Positions 48,715 to 51,163 of a stretch of DNA of 51,163 bases are shown one piece after another; the stretch's first letter is position 1; every line of letters begins with the position of its first letter. A program made the position numbers and the translations under genes. The stretch is from Hyphococcus sp. (GTDB taxonomy: Bacteria; Pseudomonadota; Alphaproteobacteria; Caulobacterales; Parvularculaceae), in the NCBI GenBank assembly GCA_021776295.1, contig JAJFGE010000035.1, forward strand, positions 1 through 51,163, read 5' to 3'. The notes under the pieces are model-generated. The model was not told the DNA's origin. It searched no databases and was given only the letters and a program-made list of their open reading frames with translations.

Positions 48715-49722
48715 ATGATGGCCCGTCCTCCCGTCATTGATGCGGCGCGTAATTTGCGCCACAATACTTCAGCGCAATTGTCGCCGGGGGAGAACGCCTT
48801 GCGCCGAACCATGAGCCGCCTTTCGGCCCACTGGTCGACTGAGGAGATTGAAGGGTATTTCTCCAACCCCGTATTTATTGTTTCAACACCGCGTTCGGGC
48901 AGCACGCTGTTGTTCACCATGCTCGCCAGCACACCGGGTGTGTGGACCATCGCAGGGGAGAGCCACGGTGTTTATGCGCAGTTTCCACATTTGCGCGCCG
49001 AAGACACGAAGATGACATCAGGGCGGCTTTTGCGCCGGCACGCCGATCCCGAAACATGCAAAAACATGCGGCACTTATATACGGCGATGCTGACGGACAT
49101 GAACGGAAGCAGGCTATATGACGAGATCGCCCGGGACCGAACCAAGCAAATCCTTTTCCTTGAGAAGACGCCGCGCAACGCCCTCAATATCGAGTTCCTG
49201 CTCGAAGTTTTTCCGGCGGCGCGGTTCATTTTCCTGCATCGCGATCCGCGCGAAAACATAGCCAGCATCATGGAAGGATGGGTGACCGGCGAGAAGACTG
49301 GTCAGTTCGTGACGTTCACCGAGCTGCCCGACTGGCCGCGCGAGCGGTGGTGTTTCATCCTGCCGCCCGGTTGGCGCTCGCTCGCCGGCAAGCCGCTCGC
49401 CGATATCGCCGCGTTTCAGTGGCGCGCCTGCAATTCCATCATTGTCGAAGCTTTGTCGAAGCTCGCCGCCAACCGATGGACCAGCGTCGATTACGCCGAT
49501 CTCGTCGCGGACCCGCTGACGACGTTGAAACGCCTGTGCGATTTCTGTGGTGTTCCGATGGGCGACTATCTGCAATCGCGCGAGGCGGACAATCTACCCA
49601 TGTCGGCCTCGACGGTGTCCGCTCCGAAAAAACACAAATGGAAGCGGCATGAAAGCGAAATCCTGCGCGTTTTGCCGGACGTTGAGGACGTGGCCGAAAA
49701 GCTCGCGGCGTTGCCGCACTGA
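48715..49722 (+). CDS. Sulfotransferase, second
   Basis: A 335-residue PAPS-dependent sulfotransferase without TPRs. The phosphosulfate-binding loop is FIVSTPRSGSTLLFTML (54-70), followed by LEKTPRNALNIEFLLE and FIFLHRDPRENIASIMEGW for the 3'-phosphate. The N-terminal 45 residues are a helical lead. It begins 7 bases after the secB stop (adjacent in-frame ATGs at 48715 and 48718) and is followed 42 bases later by the hexosaminidase gene. It differs clearly from the enzyme at 45834, so two acceptors or two sites are likely. A carbohydrate acceptor cannot be excluded in this amino-sugar locus. Confidence 0.88.
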   Translation: MMARPPVIDAARNLRHNTSAQLSPGENALRRTMSRLSAHWSTEEIEGYFSNPVFIVSTPRSGSTLLFTMLASTPGVWTIAGESHGVYAQFPHLRAEDTKMTSGRLLRRHADPETCKNMRHLYTAMLTDMNGSRLYDEIARDRTKQILFLEKTPRNALNIEFLLEVFPAARFIFLHRDPRENIASIMEGWVTGEKTGQFVTFTELPDWPRERWCFILPPGWRSLAGKPLADIAAFQWRACNSIIVEALSKLAANRWTSVDYADLVADPLTTLKRLCDFCGVPMGDYLQSREADNLPMSASTVSAPKKHKWKRHESEILRVLPDVEDVAEKLAALPH

Positions 49723-49764
49723 AAAGCGCCGTGAGGGCGAATCTCTGGATAAGGACAAGAACAA

Positions 49765-51163
49765 TGTCACAAATCGTATCAGGCGCCTGCAAAAAGCGAA
49801 GACAGAAACTCGCAATCATGGGGCTGGCTTTGATTATTTTCGCCTGTTCGCCGCGCGCACCGGATGGCGGCGCGCGGATCAACGACAAGGCGCCCGCTCA
49901 CCCGACCCAGGCGCAAATTGACGCCCTCGCCGCATCGCTTCATGTTCAGTACACGGTTCTAGATAATCGGGTCAAAGACGTCTGCGGCGCCGACGCGTGG
50001 CGATGTTTTTCCGCACGCATCGATTTGGCCGTCGATCAGGATTTCGTAGTTGACGGCTGGGCGCTTTATTACAGCCAGCTTTTTCCGGTAATAAGGGTTG
50101 AAAGCGAGGAATTCGCCGTCGAGGCCATCAATGGCGATCTAACGCGCATCACGCCGACAGAAGGGTTTGAAGGATTTAAAGCCGGTGAAACCAAATCGAT
50201 TATACTTTATATCGAGGGCGCGCACGGCAATGAGTTCTGGCCGATGCCGAACTATTATGTTGCGGCGGAGGGGGGTGAGGCGCGCACTGTTAAAAGCACT
50301 ATTCCAGTTCAGGATCCTCAATCGCGGCTTGAAGTGATGCCGCATCTGACGAACTTCACCGACCCTGAAAAACAGTTTCGCCTCACAGACCGGGAAAAGA
50401 TCGAATGGGCGACGGCCAGCGTCCTTTATGCAGCGAACGCCGACGCCATAATAGATCGATCGGCAGCGGAGAATGCGATCGTTCCGACGCCACGCGAGAT
50501 CGACCTCGCCGATAGCGCGGCGTCGCTCGATCTGTCGCGCGGTATTGCGCTGATGCATTCGGGCGTTGATCGCACCGATCTTGACGTGGCGCTCGCGCGG
50601 CTTGCTCTGTTCGGCATCAAGGAAGCGGAGGCCGGCGTTCCGCTCCACATCGATATCTCCGCTGACGGTGATTATGCGCCGGAAGCTTATAGCCTTGAGA
50701 TTGGCGGCAATGAGATTTTCCTTCGCGCCGGCGATAAGGCGGGGGCGTTTTATGCGCTCCAGTCGCTGGCTAGTCTCGTCAGTCTCGATGATAAGTCTGT
50801 CCCGCAGATGTCTGTGCGTGATGCGCCGCGTTATCCCTTCCGCGGGCTTCATCTTGATGTTGCGCGGAATTTTCATTCAAAGGCGCTGGTGATCAGGCTT
50901 CTCGATCAGATGGCGGCTTATAAGCTCAATAAGTTTCATTTTCATCTCGGCGACGACGAAGGGTGGCGGCTTGAGATTCCGGGCCTGCCGGAACTGACCG
51001 ATGTTGGATCGAAGCGTTGCCACGACCTTTCCGAAACGACATGTATCCTGCCGCAGCTCGGTAGTGGCCCGACCGGCGAGGGCGCTGTGAACGGCTTTTA
51101 CACAGTCTCCGACTATGCGGAAATCCTCGCCGCAGCGAAGGCGCGCCATATTGAGGTGATTCC
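49765..51163 (+). CDS. Beta-N-acetylhexosaminidase (GH20), lipoprotein, 3' end outside window
   Basis: The frame is open from an ATG at 49765 (AAGGA 8 bases before) to the window edge, 466 codons. The N terminus is basic then hydrophobic (LAIMGLALIIFACSPRAPDG) with a lipobox-like IFAC, so a membrane-anchored lipoprotein is likely. Next is a CHB_HEX carbohydrate-binding-like domain (VQYTVLDNRVKDVCGADAWR), then the GH20b domain (AEAGVPLHIDISADGDYAPE, GDKAGAFYALQSLASLV) and the start of the catalytic barrel (RDAPRYPFRGLHLDVARNFH; KFHFHLGDDEGWRLEIPGL). The catalytic Asp-Glu pair lies beyond the window. It frees GlcNAc from chito-oligosaccharides or glycans in the periplasm for the PTS. Confidence 0.92.

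Noticed and set aside
1-51163. tRNA, rRNA and riboswitch genes
   Set aside because: No cloverleaf-like or conserved riboswitch core was noticed by eye in the intergenic regions; a covariance-model search would be needed to exclude them fully.

Overview
The window looks like chromosome from a TonB-receptor-rich, probably aquatic alphaproteobacterium of the Caulobacterales/Hyphomonadaceae/Parvularculaceae kind. This is inferred from three TonB-dependent receptors, a two-protein GlcNAc phosphotransferase system with a IIA-HPr-EI fusion, SIS-type NagB-II, CTAGAGC-type intergenic palindromes and the general codon and protein style; there is no rRNA or tRNA to fix the taxonomy.

Region 1 (1-5947, + strand) is a sulfatase locus: a 5'-truncated arylsulfatase, two outer-membrane beta-barrel proteins, a DUF2092 and a DUF6515 envelope protein, and a formylglycine-generating enzyme that keeps both catalytic cysteines and carries an N-terminal export-type hydrophobic segment.

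Region 2 (about 6100-20150) is an accessory island in decay. It has an IS5-type transposase remnant, a frameshifted IS200/IS605 element, an AbiEi/AbiEii toxin-antitoxin pair, wrecked HigB/HigA genes, a complete IS1182 element with a 4-bp target duplication, a LysR-pirin-isochorismatase-NmrA group, a Fic / 136-aa protein / SWIM zinc-finger operon, a tyrosine recombinase fragment, and three copies of a short repeat that looks like the tail of a lost gene.

Region 3 (20157-34535) is a catabolic locus: a double-TetR repressor with a palindromic site in front of a divergent TonB receptor, a DASS anion transporter, an AraC regulator, a second TonB receptor, two HSL-type esterases, a zinc alcohol dehydrogenase and a succinate-semialdehyde-type dehydrogenase. 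Together these suggest uptake and hydrolysis of an ester whose C4-type alcohol is oxidised to a dicarboxylate (inference).

Region 4 (34936-51163) is an amino-sugar (GlcNAc/chitin) regulon: nagA and nagB-II on the - strand, divergent PTS genes (IIA-HPr-EI and IIC-IIB-IIB'), a GntR/UTRA regulator, a TonB receptor and a GH20 hexosaminidase lipoprotein cut by the window end. Packed between receptor and hexosaminidase are four unexpected genes: a TPR-fused sulfotransferase, an aspartyl/asparaginyl beta-hydroxylase, a SecB export chaperone and a second sulfotransferase. This set is the best candidate for an undescribed system: cytoplasmic hydroxylation/sulfation of an exported protein, probably the TonB receptor, while it is held unfolded by a dedicated SecB.
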